Shown: positions 17,753 through 26,044, numbered from the stretch's first letter. The stretch: DNA of 64,000 bases from Vampirovibrionales bacterium (GCA_016712355.1 JADJRF010000002.1:9732-73731), one strand, 5' to 3'. Notes: a model not told the origin generated them from the sequence alone. A program made the numbers and translations.

Positions 17753-19387
17753 TCACGTTGGCCTTTTCGAGCCGTCTACGAACAGCCCCTTGCGTGTTTC
17801 CCGCTTGCTGGGAGATTTGTGATCTGCAACCACGAGCAAGCCTGATTTTACCCACGCTTGGATGATCTCGCGGCATTGTCCCTCTGTCTTGTCGGGGGCT
17901 TGTTCTTGTATCAGGCGCCAGGCTGCGCGATCGGTCGCGGCGTTGGCGTTTGAGTAGCGATCTCCGTCCGGCATGCCAGCGTCGATATTGTCGAGGACGA
18001 GGTTGAGCGTTTCCTTATTCAGACCGTCCCATGTTTCCGGCGGCGTCCACGGCTCGACTGCCTGCACGTTATCTCCTGCTGGGTAGTCTGGCGTCTGGTT
18101 CCCGATTGGAATTGATGCGAGGCGATACCATCGGGCTTTTGATGCACGTGGCGCGAGGTTAGCTTTTGCGTCGTCGATGCGGATCAATCGGACACGATCG
18201 TCATCGAGCACGCCCATCTTCGATGCTTCGTCAGTCGTCATGCCGGTAACGGTGAGAGACACGCGAGCTGCTGCGACGATGGCGCCCGCACCTCGCGCCA
18301 GGTCCGCATCCCCGGGCGTCGCCTGCCCCTTGCGGTTGTGATGCAGGACGAGGCATGCGCAGTTGCACTTGTCGGCGATACGGACGAGCGCGCGCATCAC
18401 CACGTCTATGCCGTCGTTGCTGTTCTCAGGGGCGCCAGAGAGCTTCACAAAGGGGTCGAGGATCACGACGTCGCTTCGGTGCCGACGGATTGTCTCTGCT
18501 ATTCTGTCGGCGCCGCCGGTCTCTACGACATCGCCTGTTTCGGACATCTTGGTCAGGCTGACGGTTGAGCCGGTGAGGCAGACGACAGCGAGCCACCCGG
18601 CGCCGATAAGATCGATGCCGTGATGCATGCGCGCGGCCTTCAGGCGGCGCCGCATCTCCTCCATGTTGTCTTCTGCTGTGACGATCAGCACGCGCGATCG
18701 GTGATGCACCCTATCGCCTACCAGCGGCCTCCCGGTAGCTAGGGAAAGCGCCCATGCGATCGCGACGGATGATTTGCCGACGCCACCGGCCGACGCCATC
18801 ACCGTGACGTATTGACGGCATAGCATGGTCCCGAGCAGCCAGCCGCGCGGCGGGATTGCGCCGAGGTTGAGGTCTTCGGCGTCCTCGTAGATGTACGATC
18901 CGCGCGTGTAGCCATAATCGACATCGATGTTCGAGATGCCGATGCCGGCGAGCGATATTGCTTCGCTGACGTCGTGCCCGTTGTAGGCGTGCGTTGATAG
19001 CTCGTCGGCGATCCCGATGAGTTGCCGCCGGCACGCGTCCGCCTTTATCCCGCGGGCATACGATTCGGCAACGGACGGCGTAACGCTGGAATCGGCAAGA
19101 TGCAGCAGGTATTTCGGGGTGATCTGCGTTGAGTCGTCGGAGTTCGTGAAGAACGATCGCAGCGTCACCGGATCGGCGGCGTGACCGGCCTCGATGAGCT
19201 CGACGCAATGCGCGTAGATTTTCTGGTGCTCGACGAGGATGAAATGCTCTGCCTGCAGAACGGGGCTTACCTTGTCGTACGCCTTTCTGCCGAAGACGAA
19301 GATTGATCCGAGCACCGCAATTTCCGCATCGGTGTTGTGCGGGAGCCGGCGGTTGTAACCTCCGCGGTTGGCGGCAAGCATCTCCAT
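17753..19387 (-). CDS. Replicative helicase: DnaB-N domain fused to RepA-like AAA ATPase
   Basis: The product is 544 residues from ATG 19387, which overlaps the previous stop (TGATG) behind GGAG; upstream Met residues lack this support. Residues 12-120 match a DnaB N-terminal domain (LPHNTDAEIAVLGSIF). The C-terminal RecA-fold ATPase has Walker A ASAGGVGKSS at 199-207, Walker B VVILDP with Asp311, and LVLHHNRKG, as in RepA/AAA_25 helicases. It would unwind the fork for phage DNA replication and is the last gene of the leftward replication operon. The second version (63130-64000) is a badly frameshifted fragment. Confidence 0.8.
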   Translation of the reverse strand: MEMLAANRGGYNRRLPHNTDAEIAVLGSIFVFGRKAYDKVSPVLQAEHFILVEHQKIYAHCVELIEAGHAADPVTLRSFFTNSDDSTQITPKYLLHLADSSVTPSVAESYARGIKADACRRQLIGIADELSTHAYNGHDVSEAISLAGIGISNIDVDYGYTRGSYIYEDAEDLNLGAIPPRGWLLGTMLCRQYVTVMASAGGVGKSSVAIAWALSLATGRPLVGDRVHHRSRVLIVTAEDNMEEMRRRLKAARMHHGIDLIGAGWLAVVCLTGSTVSLTKMSETGDVVETGGADRIAETIRRHRSDVVILDPFVKLSGAPENSNDGIDVVMRALVRIADKCNCACLVLHHNRKGQATPGDADLARGAGAIVAAARVSLTVTGMTTDEASKMGVLDDDRVRLIRIDDAKANLAPRASKARWYRLASIPIGNQTPDYPAGDNVQAVEPWTPPETWDGLNKETLNLVLDNIDAGMPDGDRYSNANAATDRAAWRLIQEQAPDKTEGQCREIIQAWVKSGLLVVADHKSPSKRETRKGLFVDGSKRPT

Positions 19388-19506
19388 CACTTCGCCTCCG
19401 CACGCGCGTCGGCAAGCCGCTCGCCGACGCTCATACGCACGCATGGCGTGATCGAGAGGTTCCCGTGCTCGTCAACGAACACGTGCCCAATCATCCGAGG
19501 CGTCAT
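19387..19506 (-). CDS. Small hypothetical protein upstream of helicase
   Basis: The product is 39 residues from ATG 19506 (MTPRMIGHVFVDEHGNLSIT), ending on the helicase start (TGATG). It overlaps the end of the preceding zinc-binding protein gene by 35 bases. An upstream open frame to 19638 has no supported start. The coupling with the helicase start is the main argument that it is real. Confidence 0.45.
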   Translation of the reverse strand: MTPRMIGHVFVDEHGNLSITPCVRMSVGERLADARAEAK

Positions 19507-19741
19507 ACGAGCCCCCAGCACATCGGGCGCAGAGCCACTCCCGAAACCATCCGCCGGCCGCGTCCTTGATCTCGCTCCACCCCACCCGCAGCGCCTCGTT
19601 CCTTGCCGCGCGCTGGCCCTCGCCCCACTGCCGGCCATCGACCTGCACAGCCGGCCCGGTCGCGGCGCACGAGACGCACGCGGCGCGGTATTCGAGCGGG
19701 TGCGGCAAGTCGGCCCCGAGCGCGGTGCAGGTTATTGGCAT
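19472..19741 (-). CDS. Putative zinc-binding protein with two CxxC pairs
   Basis: The product is 89 residues from ATG 19741, overlapping the preceding stop (TGATG). Cysteine pairs CVSC and CARC flank a Trp/Gly-rich centre (VGWSEIKDAAGGWFREWLCARC), typical of small phage zinc-ribbon proteins of unknown function in early operons. Confidence 0.55.
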   Translation of the reverse strand: MPITCTALGADLPHPLEYRAACVSCAATGPAVQVDGRQWGEGQRAARNEALRVGWSEIKDAAGGWFREWLCARCAGGSYDASDDWARVR

Positions 19742-19974
19742 CACAAAGGGTGCTCGTCGAAAAAACAATCTAGCGCGCCGCTAAGTCCGTCAGTCATTGC
19801 GGCGTTGTACCCACGCATGTAGTCGCCCGTTTCTCCAAATTCGTCTATATCCCCCTCAGTCATACAGAAATTGTCCGCGCACCATTTTGCGAACTCTCGG
19901 ATCATGTCTCTCGCTGCATCGCTTAATCTTGAAAACGCGTCATCAAACGCAGAGTCTTCCAACATCATCTCCAT
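19741..19974 (-). CDS. Acidic hypothetical protein
   Basis: The product is 77 residues, strongly acidic (DDAFSRLSDAARDMIREFAK, TEGDIDEFGETGDYMRG). ATG 19974 follows aggggggc. It is coupled by TGATG to the next gene. No family recognised; the acidity would fit a DNA-mimic or regulatory partner, but that is speculation. Confidence 0.5.
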   Translation of the reverse strand: MEMMLEDSAFDDAFSRLSDAARDMIREFAKWCADNFCMTEGDIDEFGETGDYMRGYNAAMTDGLSGALDCFFDEHPL

Positions 19975-20044
19975 GCCCCCCTGCCATCATTTCGCGCAGC
20001 GTCGCGCACGCTCGGGCGTCAAAGTCGTTGTAGAAGACGCTCAC
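19943..20044 (-). CDS. Possible 33-residue early peptide
   Basis: GTG 20044 overlaps the upstream stop as GTGA. The sequence SVFYNDFDARACATLREMMA resembles the recurrent N-terminal pattern of phage proteins (YYNExDPxAAxWLR) that I recall beside methyltransferase genes, but it ends after 33 residues and overlaps the next gene by 32 bases. It may be a remnant. Confidence 0.35.
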   Translation of the reverse strand: MSVFYNDFDARACATLREMMAGGHGDDVGRLCV

Positions 20045-20190
20045 TGCATCCCAAGCTCGGCCTTGATACGCTTCAGCAGCGCCAGGTCTTTCTCGACTTG
20101 TTCACGTGCTGCGCTGGTGCCTGCTCTTGTGGCTGCCGCCTTTTCTTTCCATTCCTCTGGCACCGGCTTGCCCTTGTTCCATCCACCCAT
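20041..20190 (-). CDS. Small basic hypothetical protein
   Basis: The product is 49 residues (MGGWNKGKPVPEEWKEKAAA...), Lys/Ala-rich and helical at the C-terminus. The start at 20190 overlaps the upstream stop as ATGA. The GWNKGK..PEEWK pattern recalls NUMOD3-like DNA-binding motifs, but it is short and alone. Confidence 0.5.
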   Translation of the reverse strand: MGGWNKGKPVPEEWKEKAAATRAGTSAAREQVEKDLALLKRIKAELGMQ

Positions 20191-20396
20191 CACATCTTCC
20201 CCGCTTCCCGGCACTGGCACGCGTCGCACCGGCACTGCTTCAGCCGCACGACCTCATCCCATCCGGCATGTCGCGTCGCCTCGGACGCCTGTAGCTGGGC
20301 GCGGATGGCAGCAAGTTCGCCGATCAGCCGATTGGCCCGCGCCCGCTCGTCGGCCAGGTCGTACTGCGCGCGGCGTAGATCGAGGTCGTTAGTCAT
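20190..20396 (-). CDS. Coiled-coil protein with C-terminal Cys cluster
   Basis: The product is 68 residues from ATG 20396 (ATGA overlap with the gene upstream). The helix LADERARANRLIGELAAIRA is a likely coiled coil, followed by CRCDACQC, a possible metal site. Chained with its neighbours in the replication operon; function unknown. Confidence 0.5.
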   Translation of the reverse strand: MTNDLDLRRAQYDLADERARANRLIGELAAIRAQLQASEATRHAGWDEVVRLKQCRCDACQCREAGKM

Positions 20397-20587
20397 TCGT
20401 CGGCGAGCCGCTCTAGCCACGAATGCTGCGCATCGCTCAGAAACATGCGGTCCGCATATTCCTCGTACTTGTCGCGCAAACCGACGAGAAATTCCTCCTC
20501 ACGGGTCGTGCGCGCGTTGCTTTCGGCCGCGTCTAATGCGGACTCGAAATCTTCGGTCGTTTCGTAATGATCAAGCAGCCTGCTCAC
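20393..20587 (-). CDS. Acidic hypothetical protein
   Basis: The product is 64 residues from GTG 20587 (GTGA overlap). It is Glu/Asp-rich and helical (HYETTEDFESALDAAESNAR). No recognised domain. Part of the run of small coupled genes between the methyltransferase and helicase. Confidence 0.5.
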   Translation of the reverse strand: MSRLLDHYETTEDFESALDAAESNARTTREEEFLVGLRDKYEEYADRMFLSDAQHSWLERLADE

Positions 20588-20769
20588 TTCCGCACCTCAT
20601 TATTTGCGAGATACTCAGCCATTATTTCGACGACGCGCGCGACCATTACGATAGGCCACAGCGTCAGGATACCGGCGCGGCGCATGTCGTTGGCGAGCGT
20701 TGATGCCGGCGATAGGCACAGACACGCCGCCCAGCCGGCAAGATACCCAACATGAAGCGCCGCAATCAT
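20584..20769 (-). CDS. Small membrane protein
   Basis: The product is 61 residues with two hydrophobic segments (HVGYLAGWAACLCL at 6-19 and ILTLWPIVMVARVVEIMAEY at 34-53), compatible with one or two membrane passes. ATG 20769 overlaps the upstream stop (TGATG). Confidence 0.5.
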   Translation of the reverse strand: MIAALHVGYLAGWAACLCLSPASTLANDMRRAGILTLWPIVMVARVVEIMAEYLANNEVRK

Positions 20770-20969
20770 CAGAGCCGCCCGCGCTCGGAGAGCACGGCGA
20801 TGATGTCGTTGATCTGCCGCTCTAGTGCGGCGGCGCGATCGCGGTGAGCGTTATTCGACGCTATGAGCGTCGCCTGCCATTCCGGGCAGCCGTCCGGCGG
20901 CACCGAAGCCCTGCGGCACACGTCGATCTCATCGAGCGCGGCCTGCACGCGTTCTGCGAGTGTCGGCAT
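20769..20969 (-). CDS. Helical hypothetical protein
   Basis: The product is 66 residues from ATG 20969 (MPTLAERVQAALDEIDVCRR), near the stop of the upstream HTH gene. The C-terminal half (AHRDRAAALERQINDIIAVL) is a likely coiled coil. No recognised family. Confidence 0.5.
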   Translation of the reverse strand: MPTLAERVQAALDEIDVCRRASVPPDGCPEWQATLIASNNAHRDRAAALERQINDIIAVLSERGRL

Positions 20970-20970
20970 C

Positions 20971-21615
20971 TCATCCCACCATGTAAATGACGTTGGCCGT
21001 CGGCACGTGCGTCGGCGGCGAGACAAAGCGCCGCGCGCCGTCTCCGGGATCGACGTTGTGCGGGGAGTAATCCGGGGTACTCGCTGGCTTGGAAACCGCC
21101 GGCCACGGCAGCGACATCCAGCAGGCGTTCTCCGGTGCGACCTTCCGAGCCGACTGAATCGTCAGGCCAGACGCCACGATCTCGATGATACGAGCCGCGT
21201 CGTTTGGTCCGCCCGGCCGGCGCACAACGATTGCGCCGCTTTTGCCCAGCCGCCATATGATCGTCGCGACGCTGCTACGAGTTAGCCCGGCAGCGGCCGC
21301 TATCTCGGTATTCGTCGGGCAGGGCTTGCCAGCTTCAGCGGCGGCGACCAGATGGGCGAGCACGATGTCTGGCTGCATCATGCCGGGGCCCCGTTCACCA
21401 GGCCGTGAATCTTGATCGTGTAGTGTTCGTAATACGGTTGGCCCGAGCGCCTGCACCGGCTCGGCTGTCACGGTGGTTACGCCGACTGATCGCCATGCAT
21501 CCTCGATCATGCGGCACAGGATCAGCGCGCCGTCGTGCCTCATGAAGTCATGCGTCTTGTACAGGCTCGGCGCCGTCGCCGGTATCGGCGGAACGTTCGT
21601 TGCTATTGCGGTCAT
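20971..21615 (-). CDS. HTH protein of the replication operon
   Basis: The product is 214 residues. A winged-helix-like segment lies at about residues 95-140 (TNTEIAAAAGLTRSSVATII, WRLGKSGAIVVRRPG), followed by a Pro-rich tail. By position between methyltransferase and helicase it could be a replication initiator or regulator, but that is not shown by motif. Start ATG 21615 overlaps the methyltransferase stop. Confidence 0.5.
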   Translation of the reverse strand: MTAIATNVPPIPATAPSLYKTHDFMRHDGALILCRMIEDAWRSVGVTTVTAEPVQALGPTVLRTLHDQDSRPGERGPGMMQPDIVLAHLVAAAEAGKPCPTNTEIAAAAGLTRSSVATIIWRLGKSGAIVVRRPGGPNDAARIIEIVASGLTIQSARKVAPENACWMSLPWPAVSKPASTPDYSPHNVDPGDGARRFVSPPTHVPTANVIYMVG

Positions 21616-22523
21616 TACTTTCCTCCGAACAGTTGCATTTGGTTGCTAATTGCCGCCAAGTGGCGTTTAGCTTGCTCGAAATAAGACCGCTTCAGCTCAA
21701 CCCCGACAAATCGCCGGCCTTCTTCAAGCGCGACGACGCCCTCGCTGCCAATGCCCATAAACGGGGAGATCACAGTGTCGCCGGGGTTGCTCCACATGAT
21801 GATGGATCGGCGGATGACATCGAGTTGCAGCGGGCAGACGTGCCGTTCGTCGGCGTGGTCTCGAGCCTGGCGCTGAGCGACAACCCCGCCCAGAACCTTG
21901 GTTTGATCAACGGTCATCCATACCGGCGACGCCCACTCTTGCCACTGCGATAGCGGGAACTGCTCTGGCGTGTGGCGAATTGGCTGCGGGTTGTCCCCCG
22001 GCTTGCGAAAGATCATCAGGTAATCGGGGAGCCCCGGCGCAGACATGGAACTGTCTTTACACAACTCGCCGTAGAGCAGATTGCGCGAGTGCGTCCGCCC
22101 CTGCTCGACGACCGGGCATTTCCAGATTGTCACGCGGCGATAGAAGATGAACCCAGCGCGCTCGTGCGCTTCTCGGATTTGGTCGGAGAACGGCTTGAGG
22201 CCGATATAGCCGTCTTTCCATTTGCGCGTCGGGAGGTCGGAGCAGTGTACCGCGGCAATGCGGCCAGGCTTCAAGACGCGCAGCAGCTCGCGGGCCATGA
22301 AATCGTAGTGCGAGAAGAACTCTCCGTCGCTCCCGCTATTGCCCATGTCGGCAACGCTGTCTGAGTAGACGAACAGATCGCCAAACGGCGGCGAATAAAC
22401 GCTATGCCCTATGCTGTCGTCAGGTAACTGGCGCAGTATTTCGTGGCAGTCTCCATTGTAGATTGACGCGTCGCCTAGATGCGCGTCGTCAAGGCACAGC
22501 ACCGCCCTATCGGCGCTCGTCAT
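21615..22523 (-). CDS. DNA adenine/N4-cytosine methyltransferase
   Basis: The product is 302 residues from ATG 22523, which overlaps the upstream helicase stop as ATGA; longer in-frame starts have no such support. The catalytic motif IV is SPPFGDL at 44-50 (variant of DPPY), preceded by the target-side IYNGDCHEIL. The SAM-binding motif SPFMGIGS is at about 253-260, followed by FVGVELKRSYFEQAKRHL. This order (IV before I) is the beta group of N4/N6 methyltransferases. It probably modifies phage DNA against host restriction; no cognate endonuclease is nearby. Confidence 0.8.
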   Translation of the reverse strand: MTSADRAVLCLDDAHLGDASIYNGDCHEILRQLPDDSIGHSVYSPPFGDLFVYSDSVADMGNSGSDGEFFSHYDFMARELLRVLKPGRIAAVHCSDLPTRKWKDGYIGLKPFSDQIREAHERAGFIFYRRVTIWKCPVVEQGRTHSRNLLYGELCKDSSMSAPGLPDYLMIFRKPGDNPQPIRHTPEQFPLSQWQEWASPVWMTVDQTKVLGGVVAQRQARDHADERHVCPLQLDVIRRSIIMWSNPGDTVISPFMGIGSEGVVALEEGRRFVGVELKRSYFEQAKRHLAAISNQMQLFGGK

Positions 22524-24001
22524 CGAGCAATCCATGATGGCAATCTCCCGTAATGAGTGGGGGTATATTCGGCCATTGCGCACGATGATGCGGATCTGTT
22601 GCGCGCCATCGCTGCGGCCATTTCCGCCTGCATGCGCTTGTGATCGGCCTCTTTTCGAGCGAGCACATCGTCTGCTTGGCGCTCACTTTCATCAACGATG
22701 AGATGCGCGTGCACCTCGCGTTTCTGGCCGAACCGGTGAAACCGCTTCACCGCCTGAAACCATTCCTCGTAGCTGAATGTCCGGCCGATAAAGGCCGTGC
22801 GGGCGCAGTGCTGGAGGTTAAGCCCGTGGCCGCAAATGCCGGGCTTGGTGACCAAAACGCGGGCTTGGCGATCAATGAACGCGGCGATCGCCGATTCCTT
22901 GTCTTCGATCCGCATTGACCCGCGCACCTCGACGGCGCCCGGTATTCTGGCCATCAGCTTCTTTGCCTCGTCGTCGGTATTGCACCAGCAAACCCATGCC
23001 TCACCCGGCTCGCCGTGCACTAGGCCGGCAACCAGGTCCGCACGCGCATCGGATGTCTGCCGCTTTGCTGCGAACATTGAAGTCGCACTTGTTGCTGCCG
23101 CGAAGAGCTCGCCGTCCTTTGGCTTGATTGCAGCGATCGCCGGCTTATGGCGGATAATCTTCAGCGGGGGCAGTTCGTATCCGTCGTCAGAGAACCCCAT
23201 GTCGCTCGGCATCACAGCCATGCGAGCCCACGATGCGACCCAATCCCAAAATGCCGAAACAGCGTGCCCCTTGAGCCGCCATTTCTGTGAAGCTGTGCTG
23301 GTGTCGTTGACAAACCACCGAGACAGCATCTCTCGATAGTCGAGCACGCCGAGGAACTCAGACTGAGTGCCTAGCTCCATATGATCGTTGGGCGCCGGCG
23401 TCGCGGTCGCGGACAAGCGGAACCGATGCCCAGCAAATGCTGATGTCAGCAGGCGGGTGGTTTTCCCGCCGAAAGCCTTGATAGCGGACCCTTCGTCTAT
23501 GCACACTGACCCGAACGCGTCGGGGTCAATCTTCTCGATGCGGTCGTAATTGCAGATGCTCAGGCCGTCGCGCACGTCTGCCATGCTGCGGATCACGCGG
23601 GCGTCATATCCTCGCGATGTCCCTTCGCGCTCAAACTGCATGGCGACGGCCAGCGGGGTTAGGATAAGTGCCCGGCCGTTCGTGGCATCAGCCGCGTGCC
23701 GGCTAAATTCTAGCTGGACGCCAGTCTTTCCGAGGCCGGTCGAAAGAAAGGCGCCGGCCCGCCCGCGGTGCAAAGCAAACTCCGCCGTCGCGGCTTGGAT
23801 CGGGAGCAGCCAATCCGCAAGTTCCGGCGTGCGTGTAAGACCTGTTGCCACGTGCGCCGGGCGCTTGCTGTCCAAGAACGCCGCGTACTTCGACTTCGCG
23901 CCGCCGAACCACTCCCGCACCCCCTCGTGCCCGTCAGCCGCTAGCCTGCAGGCTTCGTGGTACGTCGCCATCGCGTCGTCTTTCGCCCATGCTTCGGTCA
24001 C
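22520..24001 (-). CDS. SNF2/DEAD-type helicase
   Basis: The product is 493 residues from GTG 24001 (GTGA overlap with the resolvase stop). Motif I is FLSTGLGKTGVQLE, motif II SVCIDEGSAIK (DEGS), motif III LSATATPAPND, and the C-terminal lobe has ARVLVTKPGICGHGLNLQHC and KRFHRFGQKREV (motif VI). These are hallmarks of phage SNF2-like ATPases of the replication/recombination module. It acts on DNA, perhaps in branch migration together with the RuvC-like enzyme encoded next to it. Confidence 0.82.
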   Translation of the reverse strand: MTEAWAKDDAMATYHEACRLAADGHEGVREWFGGAKSKYAAFLDSKRPAHVATGLTRTPELADWLLPIQAATAEFALHRGRAGAFLSTGLGKTGVQLEFSRHAADATNGRALILTPLAVAMQFEREGTSRGYDARVIRSMADVRDGLSICNYDRIEKIDPDAFGSVCIDEGSAIKAFGGKTTRLLTSAFAGHRFRLSATATPAPNDHMELGTQSEFLGVLDYREMLSRWFVNDTSTASQKWRLKGHAVSAFWDWVASWARMAVMPSDMGFSDDGYELPPLKIIRHKPAIAAIKPKDGELFAAATSATSMFAAKRQTSDARADLVAGLVHGEPGEAWVCWCNTDDEAKKLMARIPGAVEVRGSMRIEDKESAIAAFIDRQARVLVTKPGICGHGLNLQHCARTAFIGRTFSYEEWFQAVKRFHRFGQKREVHAHLIVDESERQADDVLARKEADHKRMQAEMAAAMARNRSASSCAMAEYTPTHYGRLPSWIAR

Positions 24002-24507
24002 AGCGCCAGGTCCTTTCCGCCCGAGCGCACCCGGCGGCCAAATTCGCCGATTAGGCACGCCTCGGCCCGATCGGCGTGGCATTTCGCTTTCCAATGATGC
24101 GCGTGTGACGGGAACAGTTCGTTAGCCCGCGCGATGACGAGCGACTTGTCGCCGGGCTTTTCGGCGCGCCTGATGCCGAGTGCATTGCGCCACGTCACCG
24201 GCGAGACGAGCGTCATCGGGATAAAGTGAGCGGCGAGAACGCCGCGGATCGCGCCGAAGACCTGGCCGAAGGCGAACGCCTGAATGGCGCCGTCTGTCGG
24301 CATGGCGCCGACGCGCTCTATGAAGGCGTGGTCGATATGACCGGCTGCGTCGATGAGCCGGGCAAACTCGTACGCATCAAGCTCGCGGCGCTTCTTGTCG
24401 CTCTTGACGACCACGGTTGTCGGCAGGTCGAGCACGAGGACGGGGGTGCCGTCCTTGACCAAGGCAAAGGCGCCGTTGACGCCTGGGTCACAGCCAAGCA
24501 CAATCAT
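23998..24507 (-). CDS. RuvC-like Holliday junction resolvase
   Basis: The product is 169 residues with an RNase H-type nuclease core: Asp7 in LGCDPGVNGA, Glu64 in AFIERVGAMP, and a C-terminal HADRAEACLIG with Asp146 and Glu149, matching the RuvC acidic set. Length fits (RuvC is about 170). It would resolve branched replication intermediates before packaging. Confidence 0.82.
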   Translation of the reverse strand: MIVLGCDPGVNGAFALVKDGTPVLVLDLPTTVVVKSDKKRRELDAYEFARLIDAAGHIDHAFIERVGAMPTDGAIQAFAFGQVFGAIRGVLAAHFIPMTLVSPVTWRNALGIRRAEKPGDKSLVIARANELFPSHAHHWKAKCHADRAEACLIGEFGRRVRSGGKDLAL

Positions 24508-24695
24508 GTGTCTAGCACCGCGAATAGATCATGCTGCCCGGATGCTGAAGCAGAATACTTGACGGTCAGCATAAAGCCGGCCGCAATGATGAGCGTGACG
24601 ATCGTTGCCGCCGGGCCGACTACCCACCGCCAGCCGGCCGGCGAATCCAGCCACGACATGAGCTCGCCGAAGCGGTTGCGCTTGAGCACGCTCAT
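24504..24695 (-). CDS. Small single-pass membrane protein
   Basis: The product is 63 residues from ATG 24695 (ATGA overlap). One membrane helix at about 25-46 (VVGPAATIVTLIIAAGFMLT) follows a basic N-terminus. It is tightly coupled to the resolvase gene. Function unknown. Confidence 0.55.
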   Translation of the reverse strand: MSVLKRNRFGELMSWLDSPAGWRWVVGPAATIVTLIIAAGFMLTVKYSASASGQHDLFAVLDT

Positions 24696-25000
24696 GGCCG
24701 CCCCCACTTGGCGCACGCCTGGTCGAGCGACGATCCGCGTTGCACGGCGGTCTCGTAGCCGGGCACGGCGGCGCGCATCTCGTTGCAGTCGATGGCGATC
24801 CATCCAGACTCGTGCGTCTTGACGTCGGCGGCGAACACGGCCACGTGCCCCTTGCCGTCTGTCGCGACGGACGCGGCATCGAAGCAGTTGGTGCCGAGGC
24901 ACCACCAATCCGGCTCGGCCGCGGTAGCCACGCCGGACGCAAGGGAGAGGACGGCGCAAACCTGCGCCGCCCGCACCACGGGCATGAAATTCAGCCGCAT
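24692..25000 (-). CDS. Exported hypothetical protein
   Basis: The product is 102 residues from ATG 25000 (TGATG). A signal peptide (residues 1-27, AAQVCAVLSLASGVATAA then EPDWW) precedes a small Trp/Cys-containing domain with three or four Cys, suggesting a disulphide-bonded periplasmic protein. Phage-encoded exported early proteins often alter the envelope or exclude other phages; this is inference. Confidence 0.6.
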   Translation of the reverse strand: MRLNFMPVVRAAQVCAVLSLASGVATAAEPDWWCLGTNCFDAASVATDGKGHVAVFAADVKTHESGWIAIDCNEMRAAVPGYETAVQRGSSLDQACAKWGRP

Positions 25001-25395
25001 CACATCCCGTCCGCGCGCTGAACCCACTGGTTCGCCAGTTCCCAATTGCCCTGGCGCGCCGCCTCAAAAGCAATTCGGTAGTTCTCACACTTGCCTGAAT
25101 CGTCGGTCCACTCAAGCAAGCCGAACGCGAACTTATTGCCCTTGAGGCAGCCGCTCGCAGCGGTAGGCGCCTGTGACAGGCCTACCGCATATCCGGTATT
25201 CTCGTTCTTGGTCGAATTGCCGCCGGAACTGCCGCCGGTGCCGACCGCCGTGCCGCCTTCAGCCGCGGCGCCGGACTGTGATCCAGCGACGGCCCCGGCA
25301 ACGGCCTGTGCGCCAGCAACAGCGATTGGGTTGGCTAATGCCGGGCCGGATACGATCGCCAGCAGCGCGCCGGCATAGATGCATGCTTTGTGCAC
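25000..25395 (-). CDS. Exported Gly/Ala-rich hypothetical protein
   Basis: The product is 131 residues from GTG 25395, chosen for its SD (ggagag, seven bases upstream); an open frame to 25617 is non-coding. The signal peptide (residues 1-21, IYAGALLAIVSGPALA) is followed by a Gly/Ser/Ala-rich stretch and a C-terminal domain with two Cys. First gene of the leftward operon after the terminator-like hairpin at 25415-25458. Confidence 0.6.
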   Translation of the reverse strand: MHKACIYAGALLAIVSGPALANPIAVAGAQAVAGAVAGSQSGAAAEGGTAVGTGGSSGGNSTKNENTGYAVGLSQAPTAASGCLKGNKFAFGLLEWTDDSGKCENYRIAFEAARQGNWELANQWVQRADGM

Positions 25396-25414
25396 AGTTC
25401 TCTCCGTGTATGCG

Positions 25415-25458
25415 GATAAAAAAATCCCCTGCGGCGACCGCTTGCGTCTCTGCAGGAG
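25415..25458 (-). terminator. Rho-independent terminator-like hairpin ahead of the replication operon
   Basis: Minus strand: CTCCTGC, a 19-base loop region with internal pairing potential, GCAGGGG, then a run of seven T (25424-25418). It lies between the immunity genes and the first replication-operon gene, so leftward transcripts must pass it. Readthrough or antitermination could regulate early expression. Confidence 0.5.
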
Positions 25459-25544
25459 CAGTTGAGTGGGGAGTAGCCGGCCGAGGGGATCGGCCAACCT
25501 TGCCAGCCGAAGCGTCGAGCGGCGGGCAAGCACGTGTCGCGCTC

Positions 25545-25739
25545 CTAGAGCACGAAAAGGGAAATGTAGAAGATCATGCCGGCGATCGCCGAAGCGGCGC
25601 CGACGCAACCGAACCACGCAAGCCGGCTTTCGGCCTTCGCCTTCGGAGTGAGCCCCGGCAGATCAACCCGCACGCCGCGCCAGGACTGCGGAGCGTGCAG
25701 CGGAACCTGCGGGTGGTCGTCTGCGAGGTATGGCGTCAT
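25545..25739 (-). CDS. Small membrane-anchored protein beside repressor
   Basis: The product is 64 residues from ATG 25739 (ATGA overlap with the repressor stop). A Pro-rich N-terminus precedes a C-terminal membrane helix (WFGCVGAASAIAGMIFYISL, about 43-62). As part of the repressor transcript it could be made in lysogens or carrier cells, for instance for superinfection exclusion; inference only. Confidence 0.55.
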   Translation of the reverse strand: MTPYLADDHPQVPLHAPQSWRGVRVDLPGLTPKAKAESRLAWFGCVGAASAIAGMIFYISLFVL

Positions 25740-25951
25740 GCTGCGTCTCCAGCAGGAATGGCGGGCAGGTCGAAAAAGTCTTCCGGCCGAACATGACCGC
25801 CGGTTTCGATGCAAATGCGCTCAATAAGCTTCGGCGACGGCACGGCTTCGCCGCGCTCGATGCGAAGCACTTGACTCCGATGGACCCCAAGCCTTGTTGC
25901 GACTTGCGCCATCTTGAGGCCTTCCGCCTCTCGCCACTCTCTGAGTTTCAT
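25736..25951 (-). CDS. XRE-family repressor
   Basis: The product is 71 residues from ATG 25951; the upstream Met would overlap the operator. The HTH lies at residues 11-45 (GLKMAQVATRLGVHRSQVLR, then IERGEAVPS). The short C-terminal tail lacks a peptidase domain, so it is Cro/small-repressor sized. It sits directly behind a 19-bp operator whose identical inverted copy controls the divergent rightward promoter. Confidence 0.75.
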   Translation of the reverse strand: MKLREWREAEGLKMAQVATRLGVHRSQVLRIERGEAVPSPKLIERICIETGGHVRPEDFFDLPAIPAGDAA

Positions 25952-25959
25952 GGGCCAAT

Positions 25960-25989
25960 TGTTGCGCCACACACAACATCAAGTCAAGC
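25960..25989 (-). promoter_or_regulatory. Leftward early/repressor promoter with operator 1
   Basis: Minus-strand -35 TTGACT (25987-25982) is followed 17 bases later by a -10-like CAACAA. The operator tgttgcgccacacacaaca fills 25960-25978 within spacer and -10. It is the exact reverse complement of the site at 26054-26072, so each divergent promoter has the same operator in the same position relative to its -35. Confidence 0.6.
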
Positions 25990-26044
25990 CCCTTTCTCCG
26001 TTGTGAGCAGCGCAACAATTTTTTCGTCAATCGCCGATTCTCGG

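Larger units (their letters stand above)
1..18610. repeat. First version of the duplicated 19-kb end region
   Basis: This stretch reappears in the same orientation at 44488-64000. The offset is about 44487-44489 bases up to the terminase gene and about 45390 at the contig end. The 903-base length difference equals an 813-base intein plus 90 bases of minisatellite found only in the second version. The rest is near identical, with scattered single-base indels and clustered substitutions. I infer an assembly overlap of a 44.49-kb circular or circularly permuted phage genome made from two variants, not a biological terminal repeat. Confidence 0.9.
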
